Part shown: piece after piece, positions 9,210-18,444 of the stretch | How positions within the stretch are numbered: position 1 is the first letter of the stretch | Layout: every line of letters begins with the position of its first letter | Program-made: the position numbers and the translations under genes | The notes under the pieces: model-generated | What the model was told of the DNA's origin: nothing | What the model saw: the letters and a program-made list of their open reading frames with translations, nothing else | Database searches by the model: none | NCBI GenBank assembly: GCA_963668655.2 | Contig: CAXXPQ010000004.1 | Coordinates: forward strand, 930,001-994,000 | DNA from: G963668655 sp963668655 | GTDB lineage: Bacteria; Myxococcota_A; SURF-8 | Direction of reading: 5' to 3' | Length of the DNA stretch: 64,000 bases

Positions 9210-10337
9210 ATGAATCGATTCCGATGGATGGGACTCGTAATCGCGGCGGGCATCCTACTTTGTCTGACGGCATGTGGAAACGGGCAGCCGGTCGCCAAGA
9301 CCTCCCCTTCCGAATCCGGAAGCAATGCCTCCGCCTGGTTCCAGGCTACAGGCACCGGAGATGTGGTGGCGGAAATCAACGGCACCAAGATCTACATGGA
9401 CGAGTTCAAGGAGCGTATGGAGAAGCAGAGCCCGTACATCCGCGCCCGCTACAACACCCTTGAAAAGAAAAAAGAATTCCTGGAAAACATGGTCCGATTC
9501 GAACTGCTGGCCCAGGCGGCCATCGACAAGGGATACCACCAGGATCCCGAGGTCATCCGTTCGGCCAAACAGGTCATGACGCAGAAACTCATGCGCTCGG
9601 AATTCGAATCCAAAATCAAGCGCGAGGACATCACCGACGAGGAAATGAAGGCCTATTACGACGAGCATCGCTCGGAGTACAACAAGCCCGCCATGCGCCG
9701 CGCCAGCCACATCCTTATCAAAGTGGATGAAAAGGCCGACAAAAAAACGGAAGCCGAGGCAAAAAAACGGGCCATGAAAGTCTTCAACGAAGCCAAGAAG
9801 GATTCGAAAAACCCGAACGCTTTTCGCAAACTGGCCGCCAAATACAGCGAGGACACCTCCAACAAGAACCGGGGCGGCGACCTGGGATACTTCGCCCAGA
9901 CCGAAGAGGGCGGCCCCATGGTGAAGGAATTCTCCGAAGCCGTGTTCAAAATGAAGGACATCAACGACATCGCCAAACCCGTGCGCACGAAATTCGGTTT
10001 CCACATCATCCGTTTGACGGGAAAGCGGGACAAGATCGAGCGTAGTTTCGATCAGGTCAAGGGACAGATTCAGCATCGTCTGTTCAAGGAGCGCCGTACG
10101 AGCCTGTTCGATCAGTTCGTGGACGATTTGAAGAAGAAGGCGAATATCTCGATCCACGACAACATTCTGGAAGCCTATGCCATTCCCGGCGCCGCCGCGA
10201 AGGACAAGGAAGCCAAGGCCGAGAAAACCGATGAAAAGGCCGACGTCCAGGCCCCCAAAAAGACTCCCGAGGCTAAAAAAGCCGCGCCGAAAGGCAAAAA
10301 ACCCATGAAGAAACCGGCCAAAAAGAACGCGAAATGA
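9210..10337 (+). CDS. Parvulin-type peptidyl-prolyl isomerase lipoprotein (first of three)
   Basis: A 375-residue lipoprotein with signal ending CLTAC (lipobox, Cys near residue 22). An N-terminal SurA/PrsA-like helical region is followed by one rotamase domain at about 163-275, seen from RRASHILIKV, RGGDLGYF and KTKFGFHIIRL. It should assist folding of exported proteins in the periplasm. The last 60 residues are a Lys/Ala/Pro-rich tail, perhaps contacting peptidoglycan or unfolded clients. AGGAGGTG lies 7 bp before the ATG. It begins 49 bp after mfd and is closed by a strong terminator, so it may be transcribed with mfd. Confidence 0.9.
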   Translation: MNRFRWMGLVIAAGILLCLTACGNGQPVAKTSPSESGSNASAWFQATGTGDVVAEINGTKIYMDEFKERMEKQSPYIRARYNTLEKKKEFLENMVRFELLAQAAIDKGYHQDPEVIRSAKQVMTQKLMRSEFESKIKREDITDEEMKAYYDEHRSEYNKPAMRRASHILIKVDEKADKKTEAEAKKRAMKVFNEAKKDSKNPNAFRKLAAKYSEDTSNKNRGGDLGYFAQTEEGGPMVKEFSEAVFKMKDINDIAKPVRTKFGFHIIRLTGKRDKIERSFDQVKGQIQHRLFKERRTSLFDQFVDDLKKKANISIHDNILEAYAIPGAAAKDKEAKAEKTDEKADVQAPKKTPEAKKAAPKGKKPMKKPAKKNAK

Positions 10338-10367
10338 GCGGCCGGTTCCGCCTCCGTTGATTTCCCG

Positions 10368-10394
10368 GGCCGCGGCTTCGCCGCGGCCTCTTTT
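10368..10394 (+). terminator. Rho-independent terminator abutting the next start codon
   Basis: Perfect 8-bp stem GGCCGCGG (10368-10375) / CCGCGGCC (10381-10388), loop CTTCG, then TCTTTT. The next gene's ATG follows only three bases after the T run, so it may act as an attenuator for the downstream genes. Confidence 0.8.
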
Positions 10395-10396
10395 AC

Positions 10397-11362
10397 ATGG
10401 ATGTTCCGATGCGTGTCCCGCTTCCGATAATCATCGCTTTTCTTGTCGCCGGTTCGTTCGCCGGATGCGAAAAGCGCTACGAAACCAAAGAGCCTCCCTG
10501 GTACGCCCGGGTGGACGGCAAGGCGATTTCCATCAAGGAAATCGAGGAGGAAATGCGATTCGTTACGGGAGAAGCCCGGGAGATCAATCCCGAGTCGGAG
10601 GAGTGGAACGCCATGCGAAAGGCCATGGCGGAAGACTTGATCCGACGCAAGCTGCTGTTATTGGAAGCGAATCGGAGAAACATCGCATTGGCCGACGACA
10701 AGGTGGAAAACCGGGTGAAGGAACTGTACGCCGATCTCTGGAAAGAGGAACCCACCACCAGCCGTACGAAACAGGCCCGCGATCAGAAGCGGTTGAGGAA
10801 ACGCATCCGCGAGGAAATGATGGTGGAGGAGCTATTCCAGAAAGAGCTTTACCCGCGGATTCTGGTGAAAGACGGGGAAATCCGTGAAGAATTCGAAAAA
10901 GTCAAGGAAAGCCTGAAAACGCCCGAACAGGTGCTGGTGCGCCAGATCGTGGTGGAAAACGAGGAAGACGCCGCCTCGGCCCTGCGTCGGCTGTACCGGG
11001 GCGAACCCTTCGCCAAGGTGGCCCGGGAGGTTTCCATCATGCCGGAAAAGGACCGGGGAGGCGATCTCGGCTGGGTTCACAAAGGAAAGTTCCCGGAATT
11101 TCTGGACAAACTCATCTTCGAGCTTCCGAAATACATCATCAACAAACCCGTGAAAAGTCCGTATGGATATCATATAATCCAGATCGTAAAACATCGACCG
11201 GCTTCCGCATCCGATTTCGAAATGGTGAAATCCCAGTTGGAAAAACGCCTGTTCGACAGGAAAAAGCAGGAAGCGGAAGAAAATTTGATGGAACAGCTTC
11301 ATCGTCGCTATGAAGTCGTGTACAATCCCGATGTCACCGTCGCTTTTCCGGAGGTCGAATGA
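10397..11362 (+). CDS. Parvulin-type peptidyl-prolyl isomerase lipoprotein (second of three)
   Basis: A 321-residue lipoprotein with lipobox SFAGC near residue 24. The N-terminal half is helical and charged; the rotamase domain (about 175-275) is recognisable from VLVRQIVVENEEDA, RGGDLGWVHKG and KSPYGYHIIQIV. It is a diverged paralogue of its two neighbours and probably a periplasmic folding factor. The start is ATG 10397 or ATG 10409; neither has a Shine-Dalgarno sequence, because a terminator hairpin occupies the place, which is unusual. The 3' end overlaps the next gene by ATGA. Confidence 0.85.
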   Translation: MDVPMRVPLPIIIAFLVAGSFAGCEKRYETKEPPWYARVDGKAISIKEIEEEMRFVTGEAREINPESEEWNAMRKAMAEDLIRRKLLLLEANRRNIALADDKVENRVKELYADLWKEEPTTSRTKQARDQKRLRKRIREEMMVEELFQKELYPRILVKDGEIREEFEKVKESLKTPEQVLVRQIVVENEEDAASALRRLYRGEPFAKVAREVSIMPEKDRGGDLGWVHKGKFPEFLDKLIFELPKYIINKPVKSPYGYHIIQIVKHRPASASDFEMVKSQLEKRLFDRKKQEAEENLMEQLHRRYEVVYNPDVTVAFPEVE

Positions 11363-12426
11363 GAATCCGTTTCCCGAATCTTTTCACCGTTCTCGCGTTT
11401 TTCCTCGCGGGATCGTCGCCGGCCCATGCCGTTCTGGCCGACCGTATCGCGGCGGTGGTCAACGACGACATCATTCTGTATTCCGAAGTGCTGGCCGCCG
11501 CGCAAAGCTGGAAGAATATGCTGGACGCCATCCCGGATGCGGACCGTAGGGAAAAGAAACGCCGGGAAGTTCACGGGAAGATTCTGGACCAGATGATCGA
11601 CGACCGCCTGATGGAACAGCAGATCAAGGAGTTCGACATCAAGGTGACCTCCAAGGAGGTGGACAAGGGCATCGAACGTATCATGCAGCAAAACGGCATC
11701 CCCGACCTGGAGACGATGAAGCACACCTTGAAAATGAAGGGCATCGACTGGGAAGAATACCGCAAGGAGATCAAAAAACAGTTTCAACGCATGCAGTTCG
11801 TGCAGGCCAAGGTGGGAAACCGCGTGCGGGTGACGAAGGAAGATATCCGCGAAGCCTATGAAAAGGAACAGGCCGGACAGAACCGGGAATACGAATACCG
11901 GGCCAGCCATATCATCTTTCGCGTGAAAAAAGACGCCCCCGAGGAAGAAGTCATGCATCAGCGGGAAAAGGCGATGGAAATCCTCGGCAAAGTGCGCGCC
12001 GGGGAGGATTTCGCCGCGCTGGCCCGGACGTATTCCGAGGGACCGACCGCCCGAAACGGCGGGGATCTGGGATATTTCCAGAAAGGAATCATGGTCCAGG
12101 TCTTCGAGGACGCCTGCGTGAAACTGAAGGTGGGAGAAACCACGGATCTCGTTCGAACGCCCTTCGGATTTCACATCATCAAACTGACCGACAAGCGCCC
12201 GCTGGCCGGAGAAGATTTCGAGACCGCCAAGGGACGACTCCAGGGACGGCTGGCGGACGAGCAACGCGAACGCGAGATGGGCGTATGGATGAAGGCGCTG
12301 CGGGAGAAAGCCTACGTCCGGATTCTTCTGAACGATCCTCCCGCCCCGGTTCTTCCTTCTCCGGTGGAAACAGGGGAAAAGAAAATGGAGAAAACGGAGG
12401 ACTCCATCGCCGCCGGCGCGGAATAG
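11359..12426 (+). CDS. SurA-like periplasmic chaperone / peptidyl-prolyl isomerase (third of three)
   Basis: A 355-residue secreted protein. The signal peptide ends SSPAHA, without a lipobox. The mature N-terminus DRIAAVVNDDIILYSEV is the typical SurA N-domain opening. One parvulin domain follows (about 185-285: YRASHIIFRVK, RNGGDLGYFQ, RTPFGFHIIKL). SurA of E. coli has two rotamase domains, so this is a short version. It should guide outer-membrane barrels to the assembly machinery. GGAGGT sits 3 bp before ATG 11359, inside the end of the preceding gene, with a 4-bp overlap. The surA-pdxA order matches that of other proteobacteria and supports the call. Confidence 0.9.
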   Translation: MRIRFPNLFTVLAFFLAGSSPAHAVLADRIAAVVNDDIILYSEVLAAAQSWKNMLDAIPDADRREKKRREVHGKILDQMIDDRLMEQQIKEFDIKVTSKEVDKGIERIMQQNGIPDLETMKHTLKMKGIDWEEYRKEIKKQFQRMQFVQAKVGNRVRVTKEDIREAYEKEQAGQNREYEYRASHIIFRVKKDAPEEEVMHQREKAMEILGKVRAGEDFAALARTYSEGPTARNGGDLGYFQKGIMVQVFEDACVKLKVGETTDLVRTPFGFHIIKLTDKRPLAGEDFETAKGRLQGRLADEQREREMGVWMKALREKAYVRILLNDPPAPVLPSPVETGEKKMEKTEDSIAAGAE

Positions 12427-12470
12427 GACGTTCGTCCCTCTTCCGGCGCGGCAGTCAGGAGCTTGAATCG

Positions 12471-13517
12471 ATGAGCACGGAAAAGCAACCGATCGTAGCG
12501 ATCACCATGGGCGACCCGGCGGGCATCGGGCCGGAAGTCATCGTCAAGACGCTTTCCCGACCGGGGATCACGGATTGGTGCACCCCCGTGGTTCTGGGCG
12601 ACGCGGGCGTTCTGGGCAAGGTTCGCCGGGAACTGGGCGGGAGCGTGGAGTTCCAGATCATTCGGCGGATCGAGGACGTAAGCCACGGCAAACGCAACCT
12701 GATCTCGCTTTCGAACATCAACCTGGACGACTTTCAGTTCGGCGCCCAACGGACCGACCTGGGACTCATCAGCACGTTTTACATCATCAAGGCGGCGGAA
12801 CTGGCCAAGAGCGGGCAGATCGACGCCCTGGTGACCAGCCCCATTTTCAAGGCCATGTTGCAACGGGCCGGATTCGACTACAGCGGACACACGGAAGTCC
12901 TGAAAGCCTATACCAAGACCGATTTCGCCATTTCCATGCTAGTCTGCGACAAACTCAAGTTCACCCGGGTCACCAGCCACCGGGCCATCCGGGACGTTCC
13001 CGGCATGCTGTCTACGGACCGCGTACACCGCGCCATCCTCCTGACGCATCGGGCGCTGGTGGAATACTTCGGGATTTCCTCGCCGAAAATCGGCGTCTGC
13101 GGCCTGAATCCCCACGCCGGGGAAAGCGGAATGTTCGGTTCGGAGGAGCGGGACATCATCCAGCCCGCCTGCACCATGGCTCAGAAAGAGGGCATCCGCG
13201 CCGGCGCGCCCATGGGAGCCGAACTGCTGTTCCCCGCCGCACAGCGGGGCGATTTCGACGCCCTGGTCTGCATGTACCACGACCAGTGCCACATCGCCTA
13301 CGGGCTCATGGACCTGGGCGTGGGCGTCAACCTCACCCTGGGCGTGCCCGTCATCCGGACCTCGCCCGACCACGAAGCGGCCTACGGCATCGCCGGAAAG
13401 GGCTACGCCTCGGAAAAAAGCATGTACAAGGCCATCGAACTGGCCGCCCAGATCGCCCACCGGCGGCTGGAAAAGAACCACCGGGAGTCGCCCTCGACTT
13501 CCTCCGAGCCCGCCTGA
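12471..13517 (+). CDS. pdxA: 4-hydroxythreonine-4-phosphate dehydrogenase PdxA
   Basis: PdxA oxidises 4-phosphohydroxy-L-threonine in the DXP-dependent pathway to pyridoxal 5'-phosphate. The 348-residue product has the family signature GDPAGIGPE near the N-terminus, metal-binding histidines in YSGHTEVLK and YHDQCHIAYG, the CGLNPHAGE motif, and RTSPDHEAAYGIAGKG near the C-terminus. ATG 12471 is chosen because AGGAG lies about 9 bp upstream and the family begins here; a longer open frame upstream overlaps the SurA-like gene. It is probably co-transcribed with that gene, 44 bp away, and with uvrA 31 bp downstream. Confidence 0.96.
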   Translation: MSTEKQPIVAITMGDPAGIGPEVIVKTLSRPGITDWCTPVVLGDAGVLGKVRRELGGSVEFQIIRRIEDVSHGKRNLISLSNINLDDFQFGAQRTDLGLISTFYIIKAAELAKSGQIDALVTSPIFKAMLQRAGFDYSGHTEVLKAYTKTDFAISMLVCDKLKFTRVTSHRAIRDVPGMLSTDRVHRAILLTHRALVEYFGISSPKIGVCGLNPHAGESGMFGSEERDIIQPACTMAQKEGIRAGAPMGAELLFPAAQRGDFDALVCMYHDQCHIAYGLMDLGVGVNLTLGVPVIRTSPDHEAAYGIAGKGYASEKSMYKAIELAAQIAHRRLEKNHRESPSTSSEPA

Positions 13518-13548
13518 AATCCCGAAAACCGACAACAACGAGTCCGCC

Positions 13549-16371
13549 ATGCCCGAATCGACCGAAATCATCATCCGGGGCGCCCGGGAACACAACCTGA
13601 AAGACATCGACTTGGCGCTTCCCAGAAACCGGCTCATCGTCATCACGGGACTGTCCGGCTCCGGAAAAAGCACCCTGGCCTTCGATACGATCTACGCCGA
13701 AGGACAAAGGCGCTACGTGGAGTCGCTGTCGGCCTACGCCCGTCAATTCCTGGAGCAGATGAACAAGCCGGACGTGGACACCATCGAGGGACTCTCGCCC
13801 GCCATCTCCATCGAGCAGAAGGCAGGCAGCAAGAACCCGCGCTCCACCGTCGCCACGACGACGGAAATATACGATCACCTGCGCGTATTGTTCGCCCGAA
13901 TCGGCGACGTGTACTGCCATTCATGCGGAAAACCCATCCAGAAGCAGACGGTCCAGCAAATGGTGGACCAGGTGCTGAAGTTGCCGGAGCAGGCGAAAAT
14001 CCTGCTGCTCGCCCCGGTGATTCGCGGACGCAAGGGCGAATACCGAAAGGAATTCGAGCAGTTTCGCAAGGACGGGCACATCCGTGTGCGGATCGACGGC
14101 CGCATGGTGGATCTTTCGGACGAAGAACCGAAGTTGGATCGCAAGAAAAAACACACCATCGAGATCCTGATCGATCGCCTGGTGGTGCGCAAGGAGGCCG
14201 CCAACCGCCTGGCCGAGGGCATGGAGCGGGCCTTGAAACTGGCGGACGGCCTTGCCGTGGTGGAGACGGTGGACGGAAAACAGCATCTTTTTTCCGAGCA
14301 CTTCGGATGCGCGGACTGCGGCATCAGCTATCCGGAGATCAGCCCGCGCCTGTTTTCCTTCAACAATCCCTACGGTGCCTGCCCGGCCTGCCATGGTCTG
14401 GGCATGAAGATGTATTTCGACCCGGAACTGGTGGTTCCGGATGAGAACCTGTCCCTGAACCAGGGCGCGGTGGCCGCCTGGGCAAGCAAAACCGGCGTCA
14501 TGTACGCTTTCTCGCTGGAATCGGTGGCCAAGGCTTACGACGCGGACATGAATACGCCCTTCCGAAAACTTTCCGCCAAGGTCCGTAAGGCCATCCTGCA
14601 CGGGTCCGGAAACAAAGTCATCTTTTTCGACATCCAGACCGGCGGCGGCAAGCATTCCTTCCACCGGCCCTTCGAGGGCGTCATTCCCAACCTGGAACGG
14701 CGTTACCGGGAAACCCAGTCCGAGGGCATCCGGGAGGAACTGGAACGCTATATGAACTACCAGATCTGCCCGGAATGCCGGGGAAATCGCCTGCGCCCGG
14801 AAGCGTTGAACGTGCGCGTCGGCGATCACAACATCATTGATCTGACACACCTGTCCATCGCCGAGTGTCTGCATTTCTTCCGCTCGCTGCGACTGGGGGA
14901 ACGAGAGGCGCACATCGCCGAACGGCTTTTGAAGGAAATCTCGGAGCGGCTGGGATTTCTGAATAACGTCGGACTGGACTATCTGAGTCTGGACCGCCCC
15001 TCCGCCTCGCTTTCCGGCGGGGAAAGCCAGCGCATCCGGCTCGCCACCCAGATAGGATCTTCCCTTGTGGGCGTGCTCTACATCCTGGACGAGCCCTCCA
15101 TCGGCCTGCACCAGCGGGACAACGACCGCCTGCTGGAGACGCTGAAACACCTGCGGGATCTGGGCAACACGGTCATTGTGGTGGAGCACGACGAGGACAC
15201 CATCCGCGAGGCGGATCACGTGGTGGACATGGGGCCCGGCGCAGGCATTCACGGCGGGCATGTCGTGGCCGAAGGCTCTCCGAAGACGATTGAAGAAACC
15301 CCGGAATCCATTACCGGACGCTATCTTTCCGGCGAACTTTCCATCCCGGTGCCGAAAAAACGCAACAAGGGAGACAACCGAGTTCTGAGACTGAAAGGCT
15401 GTCGGGCGAACAACCTGAAATCCATCGACGTTAAAATCCCCCTGGGCATGCTGATCTGCGTTACGGGCGTCTCGGGGTCCGGCAAATCCTCCCTGGTGGT
15501 GGACACTCTGCTTCCGTCACTGGAGCGCAAGCTTCGCAAGCGCAAGCGCCTGGTGAACTGCGATGAAATCGTCGGCGCGGAACACATCGATAAAGTGATC
15601 GCCATCGACCAGTCGCCCATCGGCCGCACGCCCCGAAGCAACCCCGCCACCTATACCGGCGTTTTCGCACCCATCCGCGACCTGTTCTCCAAACTGCCCG
15701 AAGCCAAAGCCCGGGGATACAAGGCCGGGCGTTTCAGTTTCAACGTGAAGGGCGGCCGCTGCGAGGCCTGCGAGGGCGCTGGCGTCAACTGCATCGAGAT
15801 GCATTTCCTCCCGGATATCTACGTGGAATGCGAGCATTGCGGCGGGGCGCGCTACAACCGCGAGACCCTGGAGATCCGCTATCGGGGCAAGAACATCTCG
15901 GAGGTTCTGGGCATGACCGTCAATCAGGCCCACGACTTCTTCGAATCCATTCCGCCCATCCGGAACAAACTGGTCACCCTGCGGGACGTGGGTCTGGGAT
16001 ACATCCGGCTCGGGCAGGCCGCCACCACGCTTTCCGGCGGCGAGGCCCAGCGTATCAAACTGGCCAAGGAACTGAGCAAGCATTCCACGGGGCGAACCCT
16101 GTATATTCTGGACGAACCCACCACGGGCCTGCACTTCGACGACATCAACAAGCTCCTGGGCGTTCTGAACCGACTGGTGGAAAGCGGGAACACCATCGTG
16201 GTGATCGAGCACAATCTGGACGTCATCAAAACGGCGGATTATCTGATCGACCTGGGCCCGGAAGGCGGAGGAGGAGGAGGCCGGATCGTGGCCTTTGGCA
16301 CGCCCGAACAGGTCTGCAAGGCCGCAAAATCTCATACCGGCAAATACCTGAAATCGAAACTCGCCCAATAG
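13549..16371 (+). CDS. uvrA: Excinuclease ABC subunit UvrA
   Basis: UvrA finds bulky DNA lesions and loads UvrB in nucleotide excision repair. The 940-residue product is full length, with two ABC ATPase halves: Walker A GLSGSGKST (34-42) and GVSGSGKSS (about 639), signatures LSGGESQR and LSGGEAQR, and two Walker B boxes ending LDEPS and LDEPT. Zinc-binding pairs are visible as CADCG...CPACHG and CEACEG...CEHCGG (about 738 onwards). A short Gly run occurs near residue 905 before the last strand. It is last in the surA-pdxA-uvrA unit and complements mfd upstream. A weak hairpin with TCTTTT lies after the stop. Confidence 0.98.
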   Translation: MPESTEIIIRGAREHNLKDIDLALPRNRLIVITGLSGSGKSTLAFDTIYAEGQRRYVESLSAYARQFLEQMNKPDVDTIEGLSPAISIEQKAGSKNPRSTVATTTEIYDHLRVLFARIGDVYCHSCGKPIQKQTVQQMVDQVLKLPEQAKILLLAPVIRGRKGEYRKEFEQFRKDGHIRVRIDGRMVDLSDEEPKLDRKKKHTIEILIDRLVVRKEAANRLAEGMERALKLADGLAVVETVDGKQHLFSEHFGCADCGISYPEISPRLFSFNNPYGACPACHGLGMKMYFDPELVVPDENLSLNQGAVAAWASKTGVMYAFSLESVAKAYDADMNTPFRKLSAKVRKAILHGSGNKVIFFDIQTGGGKHSFHRPFEGVIPNLERRYRETQSEGIREELERYMNYQICPECRGNRLRPEALNVRVGDHNIIDLTHLSIAECLHFFRSLRLGEREAHIAERLLKEISERLGFLNNVGLDYLSLDRPSASLSGGESQRIRLATQIGSSLVGVLYILDEPSIGLHQRDNDRLLETLKHLRDLGNTVIVVEHDEDTIREADHVVDMGPGAGIHGGHVVAEGSPKTIEETPESITGRYLSGELSIPVPKKRNKGDNRVLRLKGCRANNLKSIDVKIPLGMLICVTGVSGSGKSSLVVDTLLPSLERKLRKRKRLVNCDEIVGAEHIDKVIAIDQSPIGRTPRSNPATYTGVFAPIRDLFSKLPEAKARGYKAGRFSFNVKGGRCEACEGAGVNCIEMHFLPDIYVECEHCGGARYNRETLEIRYRGKNISEVLGMTVNQAHDFFESIPPIRNKLVTLRDVGLGYIRLGQAATTLSGGEAQRIKLAKELSKHSTGRTLYILDEPTTGLHFDDINKLLGVLNRLVESGNTIVVIEHNLDVIKTADYLIDLGPEGGGGGGRIVAFGTPEQVCKAAKSHTGKYLKSKLAQ

Positions 16372-16430
16372 CCCATCACAATCGACCGGGCCGGATCCCG
16401 TCTTTTCCAATCAAAATCCACGGGGTTTGG

Positions 16431-16460
16431 TTGACAGAAGCGGGCCATATCGGCTATATA
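16431..16460 (+). promoter_or_regulatory. Strong sigma-70 promoter
   Basis: TTGACA (16431-16436), 18 bp, TATATA (16455-16460), about 63 bp before ATG 16524. Confidence 0.75.
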
Positions 16461-16523
16461 GGAATTTGTCCGACTTAATCCCGAAATGCCGCGACACCCG
16501 AAACACAGGACCAGGAGCTTGCG

Positions 16524-18434
16524 ATGGATTTTTCGTCCCGATTCATCGGTGTCTTACTGTCTTTTATTCTGTTTTGCGTTCCGGCCGAGGCGCAGGATCT
16601 CCCCGCAGGCGATGCGCCGCCGGAAACAGAGGCAACGGCGAATTCCGGGGATATTCCGGAAAGTTCCGAAGCCGGGGAAACGCCTCAAACCGCGGAAACG
16701 CTTCCTCCCCCGGCCGAGCCGGACGTTGCGAAGACGCCTGCGCCGATTACAGGATTATCCAAGGATTCCGAAAAGATAGAACCGAAGCCCGAATCGGGGC
16801 AGAAGGACAAGAACGAAAAGCCGGGATTTTTCGACGTGCCGCCCCGGGAGCGTCCGCCCATCGTGGAAAAGGACGGATTGATTTTCGACATCGGCATCGA
16901 TTACGAATTCCGCAACATCTACATCAACCCGTTGGAACTGAACGCCAAGGACACGAAAGAAACCTTTTACGGCATGCAGCGGGCCCGCACCTTCTGGACT
17001 TTCGGCTATCGGGACAAGGTGAAAATCAACGCCCAGATCGACCTCCTGGACGGCGTATTGTTCGGAGACAACGGGCTGCTGGTGGGCGAAAGTCCCTACC
17101 CCAATGAAGGAACCGTGTCCACCGCGAAATCCCCCAACACCGCTGGAACGGCCGTGGTGTTGAAAAAAGACGGAGATCCGCACAGTTCGGAAAGCTACAC
17201 CCTGGGCCTCGAACCCATCGAGCCGGTGAAGATCACCCGCGTCTGGGGCGAGGTCAACCTGATGGCCTGCCTGCTGCGCGCCGGACGCATGCCCGCTTAC
17301 GAGGGCCGCGGCATCCTGCAAAACGACGGAACCAACGACGACAATCGTTTCGGAACCTCCGGTCCGGGCGACACCGTGGACCGGATCCTTCTGGGAACCA
17401 AGCCCATCCAGGTCATCAAGGCGATTATCGCCCGGGATCCGAACGCGGCGGATTCCCGGCAGGACCGGGGATTGGTCGTCGGCTTCGCCTACGATCAACT
17501 GGTGGAAGACCAGGTGCAATACAAGGGCGACGACGCCCATCAGTTCGGCGTGATGGTATCCTATAAACTGCCCGAATTCCATCTGGGAAAGGTTCCGGGA
17601 CGGGATCTGAAGGCCGCCCTGTCCTACGCCTACCGCATGTCGGAACGGGTGAAGTTGAAATTGAACGCGCTCATGCTGGATTTCAGCATCGGCATCGAAC
17701 ATTTCTTCTTTCAGTACCAGTTCGGCATGCTGGTGGGACAGACCCGGGAGATCTCGGACGCCCAGAGCGAATTCCGCCTGGACACCGATCCGGTGGTGCA
17801 GGACGTGCTCTCCTACGGCATGATCGCCATGGCCGATTACCGCGTGGGGCCCGTGACCTTCACCATGGAATTCGACATGGCCACCGGCGACGACAATCCC
17901 CGCCACGACAGCACCCTGGAGCACTTCTATTTCGCGGAAGGCACCAAGGTGGGTCTGTTGCTCTTCCCGCATATCCTGGCCTACGAAACCGCCAAATCCG
18001 CCGCCGCCACCGAAGCTTTTTTAAAGGACGTGGGCTCCACCTCGCTGCCCTCCACGCAGATCGATACCGGCGGGGCCTTCACCAACGCCATCGCCGCCTT
18101 CCCGCAGATCACCTGGGACATCATTCCCGAACTCTTCATCCGGGGCGGGGCGCTCTTCGCCTGGTCGGAAAAACCGGTGGTGGATCCATACGAAACCCTG
18201 CACTTCTGGGACGGCGCGGACTGGCGGGATGATCGCCGCAATTACAACGGCGGAAAAGACGGCCGCTACTACGGGACGGAACTGGATCTGCGCATCGGGG
18301 CCAAGCTCTGGAAGGAGCATTTCCTCTTCGACCTGGAAGGCGCTCTGCTGTTCCCGGGCAGCGCCTTGCAGGACATCAACGGGGACGCCGCCATGAGCGG
18401 TCTGATAGAAGCCCGCTTCACGTTCCGGATATAG
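16524..18434 (+). CDS. Predicted outer-membrane beta-barrel protein with acidic linker
   Basis: A 636-residue exported protein. The signal peptide ends near PAEAQ (about 26), followed by about 90 residues rich in Pro, Glu, Thr and Ala, then DVPPRERPPIVEKDG and a long beta-strand-rich region that ends EARFTFRI with the aromatic close expected of barrels. The strands around 280-480 alternate in the porin manner and there is no enzymatic motif. I do not recognise a named family; an alginate-export or porin-like role is possible. AGGAG about 10 bp before the ATG and a strong promoter mark it as the head of a two-gene unit with the Ig-like lipoprotein 10 bp downstream. Confidence 0.7.
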   Translation: MDFSSRFIGVLLSFILFCVPAEAQDLPAGDAPPETEATANSGDIPESSEAGETPQTAETLPPPAEPDVAKTPAPITGLSKDSEKIEPKPESGQKDKNEKPGFFDVPPRERPPIVEKDGLIFDIGIDYEFRNIYINPLELNAKDTKETFYGMQRARTFWTFGYRDKVKINAQIDLLDGVLFGDNGLLVGESPYPNEGTVSTAKSPNTAGTAVVLKKDGDPHSSESYTLGLEPIEPVKITRVWGEVNLMACLLRAGRMPAYEGRGILQNDGTNDDNRFGTSGPGDTVDRILLGTKPIQVIKAIIARDPNAADSRQDRGLVVGFAYDQLVEDQVQYKGDDAHQFGVMVSYKLPEFHLGKVPGRDLKAALSYAYRMSERVKLKLNALMLDFSIGIEHFFFQYQFGMLVGQTREISDAQSEFRLDTDPVVQDVLSYGMIAMADYRVGPVTFTMEFDMATGDDNPRHDSTLEHFYFAEGTKVGLLLFPHILAYETAKSAAATEAFLKDVGSTSLPSTQIDTGGAFTNAIAAFPQITWDIIPELFIRGGALFAWSEKPVVDPYETLHFWDGADWRDDRRNYNGGKDGRYYGTELDLRIGAKLWKEHFLFDLEGALLFPGSALQDINGDAAMSGLIEARFTFRI

Positions 18435-18444
18435 GAGGCCGCCC

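Noticed and set aside
16371..16415. Terminator after uvrA
   Set aside because: The stem is only about four base pairs, too weak to list as a feature.
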